A DNA stretch of 64,000 nucleotides from PCC-9228 sp964477525 (GTDB taxonomy: Bacteria; Cyanobacteriota; Cyanobacteriia; Cyanobacteriales; PCC-9228): positions 1 through 64,000 of the forward strand of contig CAYZHY010000007.1 in the NCBI GenBank assembly GCA_964477525.1, written 5' to 3'. A model generated the notes under the pieces. The model made no database searches and was not told the origin of the DNA. It saw nothing but the letters and a program-made list of their open reading frames with translations. The position numbers were made by a program, and so were the translations under genes. Of the stretch, positions 1 to 8,583 are shown in pieces (positions within the stretch are counted from its first letter, which is position 1; each line of letters begins with the position of its first letter).

Positions 1-63
1 AGTGCCTTATAGTGGGAAATTTAGCGATTTTTGACACAGTAAGTTCGGAAGAGCCTTATTTAG

Positions 64-684
64 CTACACTTGTTCGCCAAAATCTTGGGGATTTTCGGAT
101 GAAGAAAACCAAGAGGTAGATTCAACAGCACTGGTGGTGGCTGGCTGGTTTTCTGTCGTTCCGGCCAGCATTCCTGGAGAAGTTCCTAGTTTTCCAGGAA
201 TTGAGTTTTGCCGTAAATTTTGCATGAGGCTGCCCATTTCTATGGCGTTCATGGCATAGCTCCACCCTAAATTGCTTTTGATGCCAGCTCTTTCTAAAGC
301 TTGCTGCATAGTATCGGCAGTAACGACGCCAAAAACAACAGGAATGCCGGTTTGGAAGCTGGCATTAGCAATGCCTTTTGAGGCTTCGGCGGCAACGTAG
401 TCAAAATGCGGCGTTTGACCCCGAATAATGGCTCCCAGGCAAACGATCGCATCGTAGTTGGCTGCCAAGGCTAACTGCCGAGCCACCATAGGAAGTTCGA
501 AGCTACCGGGAACCCAAATGTAATCTACTTGCGTACCGTGGGGATTGGTATCTACGCCGTGACGTTGCAGGCAATCCTGACATCCCTGCAAGAGTTTGTT
601 GGTAATCATATCGTTGAAACGACCAATGGCGATCGCCAATCGCAGGGAATGAGCGTTGGTAAACTTTCCTTCAAAAACGGTCAT
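64..684 (-). CDS. ribH: 6,7-dimethyl-8-ribityllumazine synthase
   Basis: This enzyme condenses 5-amino-6-ribitylamino-uracil with dihydroxybutanone phosphate, the penultimate step of riboflavin synthesis, as a cytosolic oligomer. The family signatures are visible: the substrate-binding VPGSFELP stretch, CLGAIIRGQTPHFD and the PVVFGVVT strand. The ATG at 684 starts MTVFEGKF, as in cyanobacterial homologues. The core of about 155 residues is followed by a Ser/Thr-rich tail of about 50 residues (PATTSAVESTSW region) that lacks obvious structure. It lies downstream of psbZ on the same strand after a 195-base spacer. Identification is secure; the role of the tail is unknown. Confidence 0.96.
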   Translation of the reverse strand: MTVFEGKFTNAHSLRLAIAIGRFNDMITNKLLQGCQDCLQRHGVDTNPHGTQVDYIWVPGSFELPMVARQLALAANYDAIVCLGAIIRGQTPHFDYVAAEASKGIANASFQTGIPVVFGVVTADTMQQALERAGIKSNLGWSYAMNAIEMGSLMQNLRQNSIPGKLGTSPGMLAGTTENQPATTSAVESTSWFSSSENPQDFGEQV

Positions 685-879
685 ATTTTCGGTTTATGAA
701 TAGAGATTTATAGAAAATTATGGAGAAAAAAACTGGATAAAGATACAAACATTGCGGGCAAAACAAGAAAGTAGGGATAGCCAAACCCATGGATTGGGAG
801 GGGATTGGCATGGCCCCACTTACTTGTCTCCAAATACCTAGCAAAAATTTTTGGTTATATGGTTTTGACGAGCTAGAGC

Positions 880-1068
880 TTAAACCACCAGGTAGTTGAG
901 AATACCAACAGCAATAACCAAAAGAATCCACAATCCAGAACCAACGAAAATCAATCTTTTGGATTGATCCCAGTTGGCAGGAGAAGCGTAGGCCACTGGC
1001 ACAGCCACCACCATTACGAAAGAAAGTAAAACCAAAGCCGTTAAAGCTACTTGAAACAAAATAGACAT
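880..1068 (-). CDS. psbZ: Photosystem II reaction center protein Z (Ycf9)
   Basis: A 62-residue thylakoid membrane protein with two hydrophobic helices, about residues 3-27 and 40-60, joined by the short loop ASPANWDQSKR, which is typical of PsbZ. In the family it sits at the edge of the photosystem II core and supports core stability and antenna contacts. The ATG has a good ribosome binding site, GGAGAAAAGGAAC. ribH follows on the same strand. The length is normal for the family. Confidence 0.96.
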   Translation of the reverse strand: MSILFQVALTALVLLSFVMVVAVPVAYASPANWDQSKRLIFVGSGLWILLVIAVGILNYLVV

Positions 1069-1253
1069 GTTCCTTTTCTCCCAAGTAAAGTACAGTGAAG
1101 AACTAGTGAAAATTACTTAAAAACCAAAAAGCAAATAGGGGGGAATGCGATCGCCCCTGAATAGTACGCTACCAAAAAATGGGTCGATCGCAGCTATCTT
1201 TTCTTTGGCTGGGCGGAACCTTGGTTTTACCTGGATCGACTGCTTGTTTGGTT

Positions 1254-2372
1254 TTAAGCTGAAGCGGTCTCTGCCAGTCTGGCTAGCTTTTCCTGTTGGT
1301 CTTTACTAATACAGGCTTGGATAATCGATTCTAGGTTGTGACTGCCACTGAGGGTATCTCCTTCCAGAACGGTGTCGAGGTTAAAGTTTTGGTTGAGGCG
1401 ATGGTCGGTCACCCGATTGTCTTTGTAATTGTAGGTGCGAATTTTTTCCGAACGTTCGCCACCCCCAATTTGCGAGCGTCGCATATCAATCACTTCGTTA
1501 TGCTGTTTTTGGAGTTGCCATTCGTAGAGCTTGGCTCGCAAAATCTGCATGGCGCGTTCGCGGTTTTGTAGCTGCGATCGCTCTTCTTGACAAAAAATCC
1601 GCCATCCAGTAGGTTTGTGGTACAAATCCACGGCCGTTTCTACCTTGTTCACGTTTTGGCCGCCAGCACCGCTAGCACGAGCGGTTTTTATGTCTAGATC
1701 TTTCGGATCGATATGAACTTCCACATCATCAACCTCTGGCATAACTGCCACGGTAGCTGTGGAAGTATGCACGCGACCACCAGCTTCAGTAGCCGGTACC
1801 CGCTGCACGCGATGCACGCCAGCTTCGTATTTGAGCTTGCTGTACACCCAGTCTCCTTGAATTTCTAAAATCGCTTCTTTAAAGCCGCCAGCTTCCGATG
1901 GAGATTCGCTTAACAATTTCACTTGCCAGTTTTGGCTTTGAGCGTAGCGGGTGTACATACGCACCAAATCCCCAGCCCAAATGCAGGCTTCATCGCCGCC
2001 GGTCCCAGCACGCACTTCTAACATGATGCTTTTTTCATCGTTGGGATCGCGCGGCAACAGCAAGATTTTTAATCGATTTTCAATATTTTCTAGTTTTTCT
2101 TCTAACTGTTGGACTTCCAGCTGCGCCATTTCGCGCATTTCCTGGTCGCCGCTCGTATCTTTGAGAATTTGTCTGGCTCCGTCCAGTTCCTCATTGACCT
2201 CTTTCCAGGTATTGTAAGTATTGATAATCTCATCAAGAGTCGAGCGTTCTTTAGCAATCCGTTGTAATTCAGCTGGGTCGCTGCTTACGTCCGGATCGGC
2301 CAGACGACGAGTTAGCTCTTGATAGGTTTGTTCGACGGATTCCAGTTTGTTTAGTAAATAAGCTTCAGCCAT
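1254..2372 (-). CDS. prfA: Peptide chain release factor 1
   Basis: Class I release factor that reads UAA and UAG and triggers peptidyl-tRNA hydrolysis. The codon-recognition tripeptide Pro-Ala-Thr lies in RVPATEAGGRVHTS (RF2 would carry Ser-Pro-Phe). The catalytic GGQ lies in ASGAGGQNVNKVE. The 372-residue length is close to the usual 360. It is the last translation gene of the long minus-strand run, after rpmE, with a spacer of about 110 bases. The ATG at 2372 gives the expected MAEAYLLNKLESVE start. Confidence 0.97.
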   Translation of the reverse strand: MAEAYLLNKLESVEQTYQELTRRLADPDVSSDPAELQRIAKERSTLDEIINTYNTWKEVNEELDGARQILKDTSGDQEMREMAQLEVQQLEEKLENIENRLKILLLPRDPNDEKSIMLEVRAGTGGDEACIWAGDLVRMYTRYAQSQNWQVKLLSESPSEAGGFKEAILEIQGDWVYSKLKYEAGVHRVQRVPATEAGGRVHTSTATVAVMPEVDDVEVHIDPKDLDIKTARASGAGGQNVNKVETAVDLYHKPTGWRIFCQEERSQLQNRERAMQILRAKLYEWQLQKQHNEVIDMRRSQIGGGERSEKIRTYNYKDNRVTDHRLNQNFNLDTVLEGDTLSGSHNLESIIQACISKDQQEKLARLAETASA

Positions 2373-2481
2373 AATGCCGCGATCGCCATGTCCAGATAGC
2401 AGGGAATTCTAGCAGCCCATTGATGCTGCTAGAAAAAAAACACTCGCCCAACCAGAACAAATACCAGGGACGATTGTCTCC

Positions 2482-2709
2482 CTACTTTTTCTGGTTGTCT
2501 TTTCCTTTCATACCATATTTTCTCAAGAATCGTTCGACACGACCTTCCGTGTCAATAATCCGTTGGGTTCCGGTGTAGAAAGGATGATTTCCCGACCAAA
2601 CGTCTACGTGGAGTTCTGGTTGGGTAGAACCTACTGTGGTTACCCACTCACCGTTACAGTAAACTTTGGCTTCTGGGTACCATTGGGGATGAATGTCTGA
2701 TTTGGGCAT
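2482..2709 (-). CDS. rpmE: 50S ribosomal protein L31, zinc-free type
   Basis: L31 bridges the two ribosomal subunits near the central protuberance. The 75-residue product starts MPKSDIHPQWYPEAKV and carries HPFYTGTQ and GRVERFLRKYG, all family hallmarks. An ATG lies two codons upstream, but the Met at 2709 matches homologues. Of the four zinc cysteines of the C+ form only one remains (residue 18); the others are replaced by Gly/Trp/Asn-type residues, so it should not bind zinc. It lies between rpsI and prfA. Confidence 0.95.
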   Translation of the reverse strand: MPKSDIHPQWYPEAKVYCNGEWVTTVGSTQPELHVDVWSGNHPFYTGTQRIIDTEGRVERFLRKYGMKGKDNQKK

Positions 2710-2856
2710 AACCAACTCCCGAACAATCTGAATAAATTTGCTTGACCCGATATTGCTACAGCAAACTGGTACAGCTAGTTTTGCTGTTTCCTACTTTCAT
2801 TTTAACGCTTTCTGCAAGTAACTGTAACTGTTTAAAAGTGGGAGACCAGCCACTCG

Positions 2857-3267
2857 TTAGCGTTTCGAGTATTGAGGAGACTTGCGAGCTTTGCGCAGTC
2901 CGTATTTCCGTCGCTCTTTGGCTCTGGGATCGCGGGTTAAATATCCCTCACTTTTCAGGGGATGGCGATTTTCCGGATCGAGCTGGCATATAGCTCTGGC
3001 TACTCCCAAACGGATGGCTTCTGACTGTCCGGTTAAACCACCGCCGTATACGTTAACCAGCATATCGTAATCATTTTCTAGTCCCAGGGTTTCCATGGGG
3101 GATTTGAGTTTGGCTAAATGGCTGGGATTGTATTGAAAGTAGTCGTTGGCGCTTTTTTTATTGATGGTGATTTGACCGTCACCAGGAACCAATCGCACTC
3201 TGGCCACAGAGGTTTTGCGGCGACCGGTTCCCCGATACACAACGCGCGAGGTGTCGTTTACTGCCAT
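2857..3267 (-). CDS. rpsI: 30S ribosomal protein S9
   Basis: S9 lies in the 30S head, and its C-terminal tail reaches the P-site tRNA. The sequence shows TGRRKTSVARVRL, GGGLTGQSEAIRLG and the conserved C-terminal SPQYSKR. The length of 136 residues is normal. Its ATG lies inside the end of rplM with a 10-base overlap, and its strong ribosome binding site AAGGAGGAG is within the rplM coding region, so the two are probably translationally coupled, as is usual for the rplM-rpsI pair. Confidence 0.97.
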   Translation of the reverse strand: MAVNDTSRVVYRGTGRRKTSVARVRLVPGDGQITINKKSANDYFQYNPSHLAKLKSPMETLGLENDYDMLVNVYGGGLTGQSEAIRLGVARAICQLDPENRHPLKSEGYLTRDPRAKERRKYGLRKARKSPQYSKR

Positions 3268-3722
3268 TGTTCTCCTCCTTTCGGTATGGTTTGTAAGTCA
3301 ATTTTTTGAGGTTTTTGAGCGGTATGGGGATGTTCCGGACCGGCGTAAATTTTTAGTTTTTTCAGCATTTGCCGACCCAGACTATTTTTGGGCAACATGC
3401 CTTTAACAGCTTGTTGGATAATGCGTTCGGGAATGCGATTTTTGAGCTGTTCGAAGGTTTCTACTTTCATGCCGCCGGGTCTACCGGAATGGCGGCGGTA
3501 GAGTTTTTGATAGCGTTTTTTCCCCGTAACGGCAACTCGATCGGCGTTGACAACTACGACAAAGGCACCGGTATCCATGTGAGTAACAAACTCAGGGTTA
3601 TCTTTGCCTCTGAGCAGTCTGGCCAGTTCGCTGGCCAAACGTCCCAGACGCTGCCCGGAAGCATCGACGACGTACCAGGGACGTTCCACTTGTTTGGGGG
3701 TGGGTGTATAGGTTTTGTTCAT
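3258..3722 (-). CDS. rplM: 50S ribosomal protein L13
   Basis: L13 is an early-assembly protein of the large subunit. It is recognised by WYVVDASGQRLGRLAS, the VVVVNADRVAVTGKK strand and MLPKNSLGRQML. The reading frame is open upstream to 3794, but the ATG at 3722 (MNKTYTPTPKQVERPW) matches homologues and has AAAAGGT upstream. This gives 154 residues and places the start only 4 bases beyond the truA stop. The gene overlaps rpsI at its 3' end. Confidence 0.96.
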   Translation of the reverse strand: MNKTYTPTPKQVERPWYVVDASGQRLGRLASELARLLRGKDNPEFVTHMDTGAFVVVVNADRVAVTGKKRYQKLYRRHSGRPGGMKVETFEQLKNRIPERIIQQAVKGMLPKNSLGRQMLKKLKIYAGPEHPHTAQKPQKIDLQTIPKGGEQWQ

Positions 3723-3726
3723 GGTT

Positions 3727-4605
3727 TTACCTTTTGATGGTTGTTTCTGTTTGGCTTTCAGATGAGTTGGGTGGATTTTCGTTTCCTCTTTCAAGGGGAT
3801 TGACGAGGAAGTGGGGCATGGTGGCGTTCCAAATGCGATAGGAGAAAGGCCAATCTCGATAGCCTACGCCCAACAAACACAGTCCTTGAGGAGGTGCGGC
3901 GTATTTAACGAGTTCTCGACGTTCGTGCTGCCAAATATCTTGAAAATCAGCGACTGATAGCTGTTTTCTCCCTACCAAGACTAGCATGCCCACTAACAAA
4001 CGCATCATGCCGTAGAGAAAGGCATTAGCTTGTATCTCAATGTGGATAAAGTTCCCTACGCGATGGCAGGCTACTTCTTGGACGTTTACCCAAGCCTGAG
4101 TGCGTTGGGAACCGCTACGTTGGAAGGCAGCGAGGTGATGTTGTCCGACCAAAGGCATCAGCGCCTGTTGAATAGCAAATTCATCGAGGGCGGCATGGTA
4201 GTAATGCCAAGTAAATGGTTGCACGAACAAGTTGGGCATCGCTTCGGTATAAATGGTATAGCGATAGCGACGCCAGCAAGCGGAAAAACGAGCGTGCCAG
4301 TCGGCAGGGACTTCCCGTGAATTGAGGATGGTTATATCGGAGGGCAGTTGGGCGTTTAAAACCGCAGCCCACTTGGCAGCAGGAATGGCGCTTTTGGCCT
4401 CAAAGTGGGCTACTTGAGCGGCGGCGTGAACGCCCGCATCAGTTCTGCCAGCTGCAATTAGAGGAACGTATTGTTCCAGCACAGAAGCGATCGCGTTTTC
4501 TACGACTTCTTGGACGGTTCGTTGCTGGGGTTGCCGCTGCCATCCATGAAAGTGGGTTCCCACATATTGGAGAACCAGGGCGATTCGCTGCTTGGACTCG
4601 CTCAT
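3727..4605 (-). CDS. truA: tRNA pseudouridine(38-40) synthase
   Basis: TruA converts uridines 38-40 of the tRNA anticodon arm to pseudouridine. The catalytic aspartate is Asp56 in AAGRTDAGVHA; the N-terminal LQYVGTHFHGWQRQP and the FLYGMMRLLVG segment are also typical. At 292 residues it carries an extra C-terminal tail of about 25 residues (ERGNENPPNSSESQ) without family motifs. It is embedded between rplQ and rplM, a common cyanobacterial arrangement, with short gaps on both sides. Confidence 0.96.
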   Translation of the reverse strand: MSESKQRIALVLQYVGTHFHGWQRQPQQRTVQEVVENAIASVLEQYVPLIAAGRTDAGVHAAAQVAHFEAKSAIPAAKWAAVLNAQLPSDITILNSREVPADWHARFSACWRRYRYTIYTEAMPNLFVQPFTWHYYHAALDEFAIQQALMPLVGQHHLAAFQRSGSQRTQAWVNVQEVACHRVGNFIHIEIQANAFLYGMMRLLVGMLVLVGRKQLSVADFQDIWQHERRELVKYAAPPQGLCLLGVGYRDWPFSYRIWNATMPHFLVNPLERGNENPPNSSESQTETTIKR

Positions 4606-4620
4606 GAACTTGCTGGGGCG

Positions 4621-4971
4621 TTAAACTAATTCCACAATGGCCATTTCCGCGTTGTCGCCACGACGGCTGACCGTGCGAATCAGGCGTGTATATCCGCCTT
4701 GGCGATCGCCGTAACGCTCTTGCACTTGGCTGAACAGGGCGTGAACTAGGGATTTATCATAGAGATATCCCAACGCCCGCCGACGAGCATCTAAGGTTCC
4801 TTTTTTTGCTAGGTTGACGATTTTTTCAGCTTCGGAACGCACGGCTTTGGCTCGTGCTTTGGTGGTGGTGATGCGACCGTGGCGGATGAGTTCGGTGGTT
4901 AGCGATCGCAACAGAGCCCGCCTTTGGTCGGCTGGCTTGCTAAGGTGGGGAACACGACGACGGTGACGCAT
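4621..4971 (-). CDS. rplQ: 50S ribosomal protein L17
   Basis: L17 of the large subunit, close to the exit tunnel. The 116-residue product starts MRHRRRVPHLSKPADQRRAL and ends with the family motif RRGDNAEMAIVELV. It follows rpoA after a spacer of about 100 bases and precedes truA by 15 bases, as expected for the 3' part of the alpha operon. Confidence 0.97.
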   Translation of the reverse strand: MRHRRRVPHLSKPADQRRALLRSLTTELIRHGRITTTKARAKAVRSEAEKIVNLAKKGTLDARRRALGYLYDKSLVHALFSQVQERYGDRQGGYTRLIRTVSRRGDNAEMAIVELV

Positions 4972-5075
4972 AGTTGTAAGAGATTATATCGCTCAACAAT
5001 TGGACAAAAAGACGGACACAGTTTTCACTGTGTTGAGGTTAGCACCCAGAACACTTGCTACCAACGAATTTGTAG

Positions 5076-6026
5076 TTACGGCGTTCTGGCTGGTTTTTCT
5101 TGCGGTAGGGTGATTCCCAAACGTTTTTGTAAGGCTTCAATCACTTCGTCAGCAGATTTCTGTCCGAAGTTTTTAATTTCTAGGAGTTCTTCTTGGGTAT
5201 AATCCAGTAAATCGGCTACCGAGTTAATTTGGGCGCGTTTGAGACAATTGTAAGCACGCACGGATAGTTGTAGTTCTTCGATGGGAATTTGACTGGTGGG
5301 ATCTTCCACGGGGGATTCTTCTTTGTCCATGGACTCTAAAGTAATGTCTTTGAGAGGCGAGAATAAATCCACCAGTACTTTGGCGGCTTCGCTAAGGGCT
5401 TCTTGGGGGGGCAAACTACCGTTGGTCCAAATTTCCCAAATTACCCGCTCTTTTTCCAAAGTACCGCCTACCCGGGCATCTTCGACCATATAGTTCACTT
5501 TACGCACGGGCATAAAGACGGCATCAATTTGGAGAAAATCCAAAGCCGAGCCATCTTCTTGACTTTTCTCTACCGGACGGTAGCCAACACCTCGTTCGAC
5601 TCGGAACTCCATTTCTAAGGTAGCGCCCTCAGATAGAGTGGCGATGTGCTGGTTGGGGTTAATGGTTTCTACTTCCGAGGGGAGGTCAAAATGTTCTGCC
5701 TTGGCCTCGGCAGGTCCTTGTACCAGCAAACGCCCAATTTGTGGCTGGGAGGAATGGCTTTTGAGGACGATTTCTTTCATGTTGAGTAGAATTTCCAGCA
5801 CATCCTCCCGAACGCCTGGAATCGTGGCAAATTCGTGATTGACACCGGCAATGCGCACCGCCGTGACTGCTGTCCCTTCTAGGTTGGACAGCAGTACCCG
5901 CCGCAAGGCGTTGCCGACGGTGATTCCTTGCCCTCTTTCTAGCGGTTCGATGACGAATTTGCCGTATTGACTGCGATCGGATTCAATTGTGTGGGTTTCC
6001 ACACATTCTATTTGAAACTGCGCCAC
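5076..6026 (-). CDS. rpoA: DNA-directed RNA polymerase subunit alpha
   Basis: The alpha subunit nucleates assembly of RNA polymerase. The N-terminal dimerisation domain spans about residues 1-230 (FVIEPLERGQGITVGNALRR, with VLLSNLEG following). The C-terminal domain that binds UP elements and activators is at about 248-305 (LSVRAYNCLKRAQI, then EIKNFGQKSADEV). The start codon is GTG, supported by GGGAGG about nine bases upstream. The length of 316 residues is usual. It sits between rpsK and rplQ. Confidence 0.97.
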   Translation of the reverse strand: MAQFQIECVETHTIESDRSQYGKFVIEPLERGQGITVGNALRRVLLSNLEGTAVTAVRIAGVNHEFATIPGVREDVLEILLNMKEIVLKSHSSQPQIGRLLVQGPAEAKAEHFDLPSEVETINPNQHIATLSEGATLEMEFRVERGVGYRPVEKSQEDGSALDFLQIDAVFMPVRKVNYMVEDARVGGTLEKERVIWEIWTNGSLPPQEALSEAAKVLVDLFSPLKDITLESMDKEESPVEDPTSQIPIEELQLSVRAYNCLKRAQINSVADLLDYTQEELLEIKNFGQKSADEVIEALQKRLGITLPQEKPARTP

Positions 6027-6166
6027 GGAGTAACCTCCCTTCTCCTAGATCGACGGAAAGCGCTATTGCCTTCCGAATCAGTTTTTGCTTGTTGGCAAGG
6101 AGTGTTGTCTGGTATTGAGCTACCCGCTCTCAATCCTAAAAAATCTCCCGAAGCAACAGCTATCGC

Positions 6167-6556
6167 TTAGACGCGACGGCGCTTGGGGGGACGACAGCCG
6201 TTGTGGGGAATGGGGGTAACATCACGGATTAAGGTGATTTCCAATCCGGCAGCTTGTAAGGCGCGGATGGCAGTTTCTCGACCGGACCCAGGACCGCTGA
6301 CCATCACTTCAATTTGACGCATGCCTTGGTCGCTGGCTTTGCGAGCGGCATTTTCAGCAGCGGTTTGGGCGGCGAAGGGAGTTCCTTTTTTGGCTCCTTT
6401 AAAACCAGTAGCACCGGCCGAGGACCAGGAAACTACTTCTCCATTGGTGTCGCTAATGGTTACGATGGTGTTATTAAATGTAGATTGGATGTACGCTACC
6501 CCATTCGGGACGTTTTTCTTTTGTTTGCGAGCTCCGCCTTTTTTTGGTTTGGCCAT
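6167..6556 (-). CDS. rpsK: 30S ribosomal protein S11
   Basis: S11 of the 30S platform, near the mRNA exit. Family motifs GVAYIQSTFNNTIVTI, SSAGATGFKGAKKGTPFAAQ and the C-terminal PHNGCRPPKRRRV are present. The length of 129 residues is normal. It precedes rpoA by about 140 bases but is separated from rpsM by an unusually long spacer of 326 bases. Confidence 0.97.
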   Translation of the reverse strand: MAKPKKGGARKQKKNVPNGVAYIQSTFNNTIVTISDTNGEVVSWSSAGATGFKGAKKGTPFAAQTAAENAARKASDQGMRQIEVMVSGPGSGRETAIRALQAAGLEITLIRDVTPIPHNGCRPPKRRRV

Positions 6557-6882
6557 AAGACTTTCTTTGAGAACTTTGAGAATCTCTGTAAATGTTTGTG
6601 CTAAGCGCTGTATTGGGAAGTTTCCGTTCGCAACTCAGATGGTTCTGGCTGTTTGCGAAAACTTGCTACCAAGGCCGCCGAATCCCCCTTCACGCACAAT
6701 AATAAGCGCTTCCAGGTGGCCAAGGGAGATGGAAACCTAAACATCCAATTCGGCGGGCTGACAAAACGAGTTTTCCATCGGGCCAACACGAACCCATGGA
6801 AAGCTTTTTTCCAGCTTGAACTGGGAGATACCTGATTGGGAGGATTCCCCAACAGTGGTAGGGAACCTCAATCGCCAAGGGA
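6557..6882. other. Long non-coding spacer between rpsM and rpsK
   Basis: These 326 bases split two genes that usually lie close together. I see no open frame with family resemblance and no T-run terminator. The stretch around 6650-6674 (TGTTTGCGAAAACTTGCTACC) resembles 10109-10131 in the secY-rplO spacer, and its core recurs at 5053-5066 between rpoA and rplQ. It may hold an internal promoter or RNA processing site for the alpha part of the operon; that is inference. Confidence 0.5.
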
Positions 6883-7266
6883 TTATTTGGGAGATGGCGC
6901 TTTTCTTTTGTTGGCGATGGTATTACGGGTTCCCCGTCGGCTACGGGCGTTGGTGCGAGTTCTTTGACCGCGTACGGGAAGTCCCATGCGGTGGCGACGA
7001 CCCCGATAGCAGCCAATGTCCATGAGGCGCTTGACGTTCATGTTTTCCCAACGCCGCAAGTCCCCTTCTACTTGGTAGTTATTTTCTATGGTGTCTCGCA
7101 AAGTAGCGATTTCAGAATCTTGTAGGTCTTTGACCCGGGTATCGGGATTAATGTCGGTTTGAGACAAAATTTCCCGAGAACAGGTCATGCCAATTCCATA
7201 AATGTAGGTGAGGGCAATTTCGATACGCTTATCGCGCGGTAAATCGACACTAGCAATCCGTGCCAC
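6883..7266 (-). CDS. rpsM: 30S ribosomal protein S13
   Basis: S13 of the 30S head contacts S19, L5 and the P-site tRNA. Motifs include GVDLPR-type start MARIASVDLPRDKRIEIALT, YIYGIGMT and the C-terminal RGQRTRTNARSRRG, followed by a basic tail. The start codon is GTG with AGGGAG upstream. The length of 127 residues is normal. It follows rpmJ, as in the standard bacterial order. Confidence 0.97.
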   Translation of the reverse strand: MARIASVDLPRDKRIEIALTYIYGIGMTCSREILSQTDINPDTRVKDLQDSEIATLRDTIENNYQVEGDLRRWENMNVKRLMDIGCYRGRRHRMGLPVRGQRTRTNARSRRGTRNTIANKRKAPSPK

Positions 7267-7361
7267 GATTGTCTCCCTTGCTTCTCTAGCTGCAATAACG
7301 AACGACGAACAACAATGATTTCGTACCCACTAATTTTGGCACAATGGATGATATGACTGGG

Positions 7362-7475
7362 CTAACCTTGACGTTGCTTGTGTTTCGGGTTAGAACATAC
7401 CACCATTACGCGGCCGCGACGACGGATGACGCGGCATCGGTCGCAAATTTTCTTGACGGAGGCTCTTACTTTCAT
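7362..7475 (-). CDS. rpmJ: 50S ribosomal protein L36
   Basis: A 37-residue gene found by reading the minus strand between infA and rpsM. The product starts MKVRASVKKICDRC and ends with CSNPKHKQRQG, which is the canonical L36. It carries the zinc ribbon Cys11, Cys14, Cys27 and His32 (CxxC...CxxxxH). It binds 23S rRNA near the stalk base. The position between infA and rpsM is the standard one. Confidence 0.95.
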   Translation of the reverse strand: MKVRASVKKICDRCRVIRRRGRVMVVCSNPKHKQRQG

Positions 7476-7576
7476 GCCGATAAAGGCAACACTACAAACT
7501 TAATATTATACCAATTTCCGGTTGAATTGCAAAGATTTTTCCAGCAACTAGGAGGAAGGAAGTAGCCCGTGGTGAG

Positions 7577-7801
7577 TTATTTTTTCCGCAGGCGATAGGT
7601 GATTCTTCCTTTGCTCAAGTCGTAGGGGGTTAGTTCTACTTTGACGCGATCGCCGGGCAAAATTTTGATATAGTTTCGGCGAATTTTGCCCGAAATATGG
7701 GCAAGGACATTGTAGCCATTATCCAGATCGACCCGGAACATGGCGTTGGGCAGCGATTCGGTTACCGTGCCTTCTAGTTCAATTAAGTCTTGTTTAGCCA
7801 A
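7577..7801 (-). CDS. infA: Translation initiation factor IF-1
   Basis: IF-1 occupies the 30S A site during initiation. The 74-residue OB-fold sequence shows ELEGTVTESLPNAMFRVDL, HISGKIRRNYI and the C-terminal GRITYRLRKK. Translation most likely starts at a TTG at 7801 (read as Met-Ala-Lys-Gln-Asp), because GGAGGA lies eight to nine bases upstream and homologues start there; the frame upstream is open but unlike the family. The gene lies between adk and rpmJ. Confidence 0.95.
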   Translation of the reverse strand: MAKQDLIELEGTVTESLPNAMFRVDLDNGYNVLAHISGKIRRNYIKILPGDRVKVELTPYDLSKGRITYRLRKK

Positions 7802-7968
7802 GGTGGATTTCCTCCGTAACAGCGAGTGACTAAGACCAAGCCTTCCCCAATTGATTTTAGAAAAGTTGCTTTTTGTCCCAGTCACTCTACAACGAATTCC
7901 AGCAGTCCGATAGCTATTTTGGACAGACGACGAAAGGAAGTATCCGTGCGCTGGCCGCCATCAAACTT

Positions 7969-8544
7969 TTATTTACCAGCCGTACTCGGGTTTTCTTGCA
8001 AAGCCACCTGCAAAGCATTGGTGACCTCCGACATACTGCGATCGCCATCGACCGACTGCAAGCGATCGCGCTCTCGGTAAAAATTGATGACTGGTTCTGT
8101 TTGTTCCCGATACACTTGCAAACGACGGCGAATTGCTTCTTCAGTATCGTCGTTACGTCCGCGTTCGAAAAGACGTGCCACCAAGGTTTCGTCCGGAACC
8201 TCTAGGTTAACCGCACAATCAAACGGTTGCTCTAATTCCGACAGCAGTTCTTCCAGAAAAGAAGCTTGATGCACGTTGCGAGGAAATCCATCCAAAATCC
8301 AGCCGCGTTGCTTGGCATCTTCCCGCATCAAGCGATCGCGAATCATGGCCACGATCAAATCGTCGGGAACCAGATCGCCTGCATCCATATAGGATTTGGC
8401 CTTTTGTCCCAAAGACGTAGATTCGGCAACATGCTGTCGCAAAATTTCCCCTGTTGAAATATGAGGAATATTTTCCCTTTGGGAAAGTTCGGCTGCTTGA
8501 GTTCCTTTTCCTGCACCTGGAGGCCCTAATAAAATTACTCGCAT
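7969..8544 (-). CDS. adk: Adenylate kinase
   Basis: Interconverts ATP, AMP and ADP. The P-loop GPPGAGKGT is at residues 7-15, and the DGFPRN motif is in the AMP-binding region. At 191 residues it is the short type: the LID region (ERGRNDDTEEAIRRRL) lacks the zinc-binding insert found in the long type. It follows secY after 39 bases and precedes infA, the conserved secY-adk-infA order. Confidence 0.96.
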   Translation of the reverse strand: MRVILLGPPGAGKGTQAAELSQRENIPHISTGEILRQHVAESTSLGQKAKSYMDAGDLVPDDLIVAMIRDRLMREDAKQRGWILDGFPRNVHQASFLEELLSELEQPFDCAVNLEVPDETLVARLFERGRNDDTEEAIRRRLQVYREQTEPVINFYRERDRLQSVDGDRSMSEVTNALQVALQENPSTAGK

Positions 8545-8583
8545 GGTTATTTATGGCTATTCTTTCCTAGCATTCAAAAATTT

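Noticed and set aside
671..1084. Long minus-strand open frame across psbZ
   Set aside because: It is an out-of-frame shadow of psbZ and its spacer; the psbZ frame has family sequence and a ribosome binding site.
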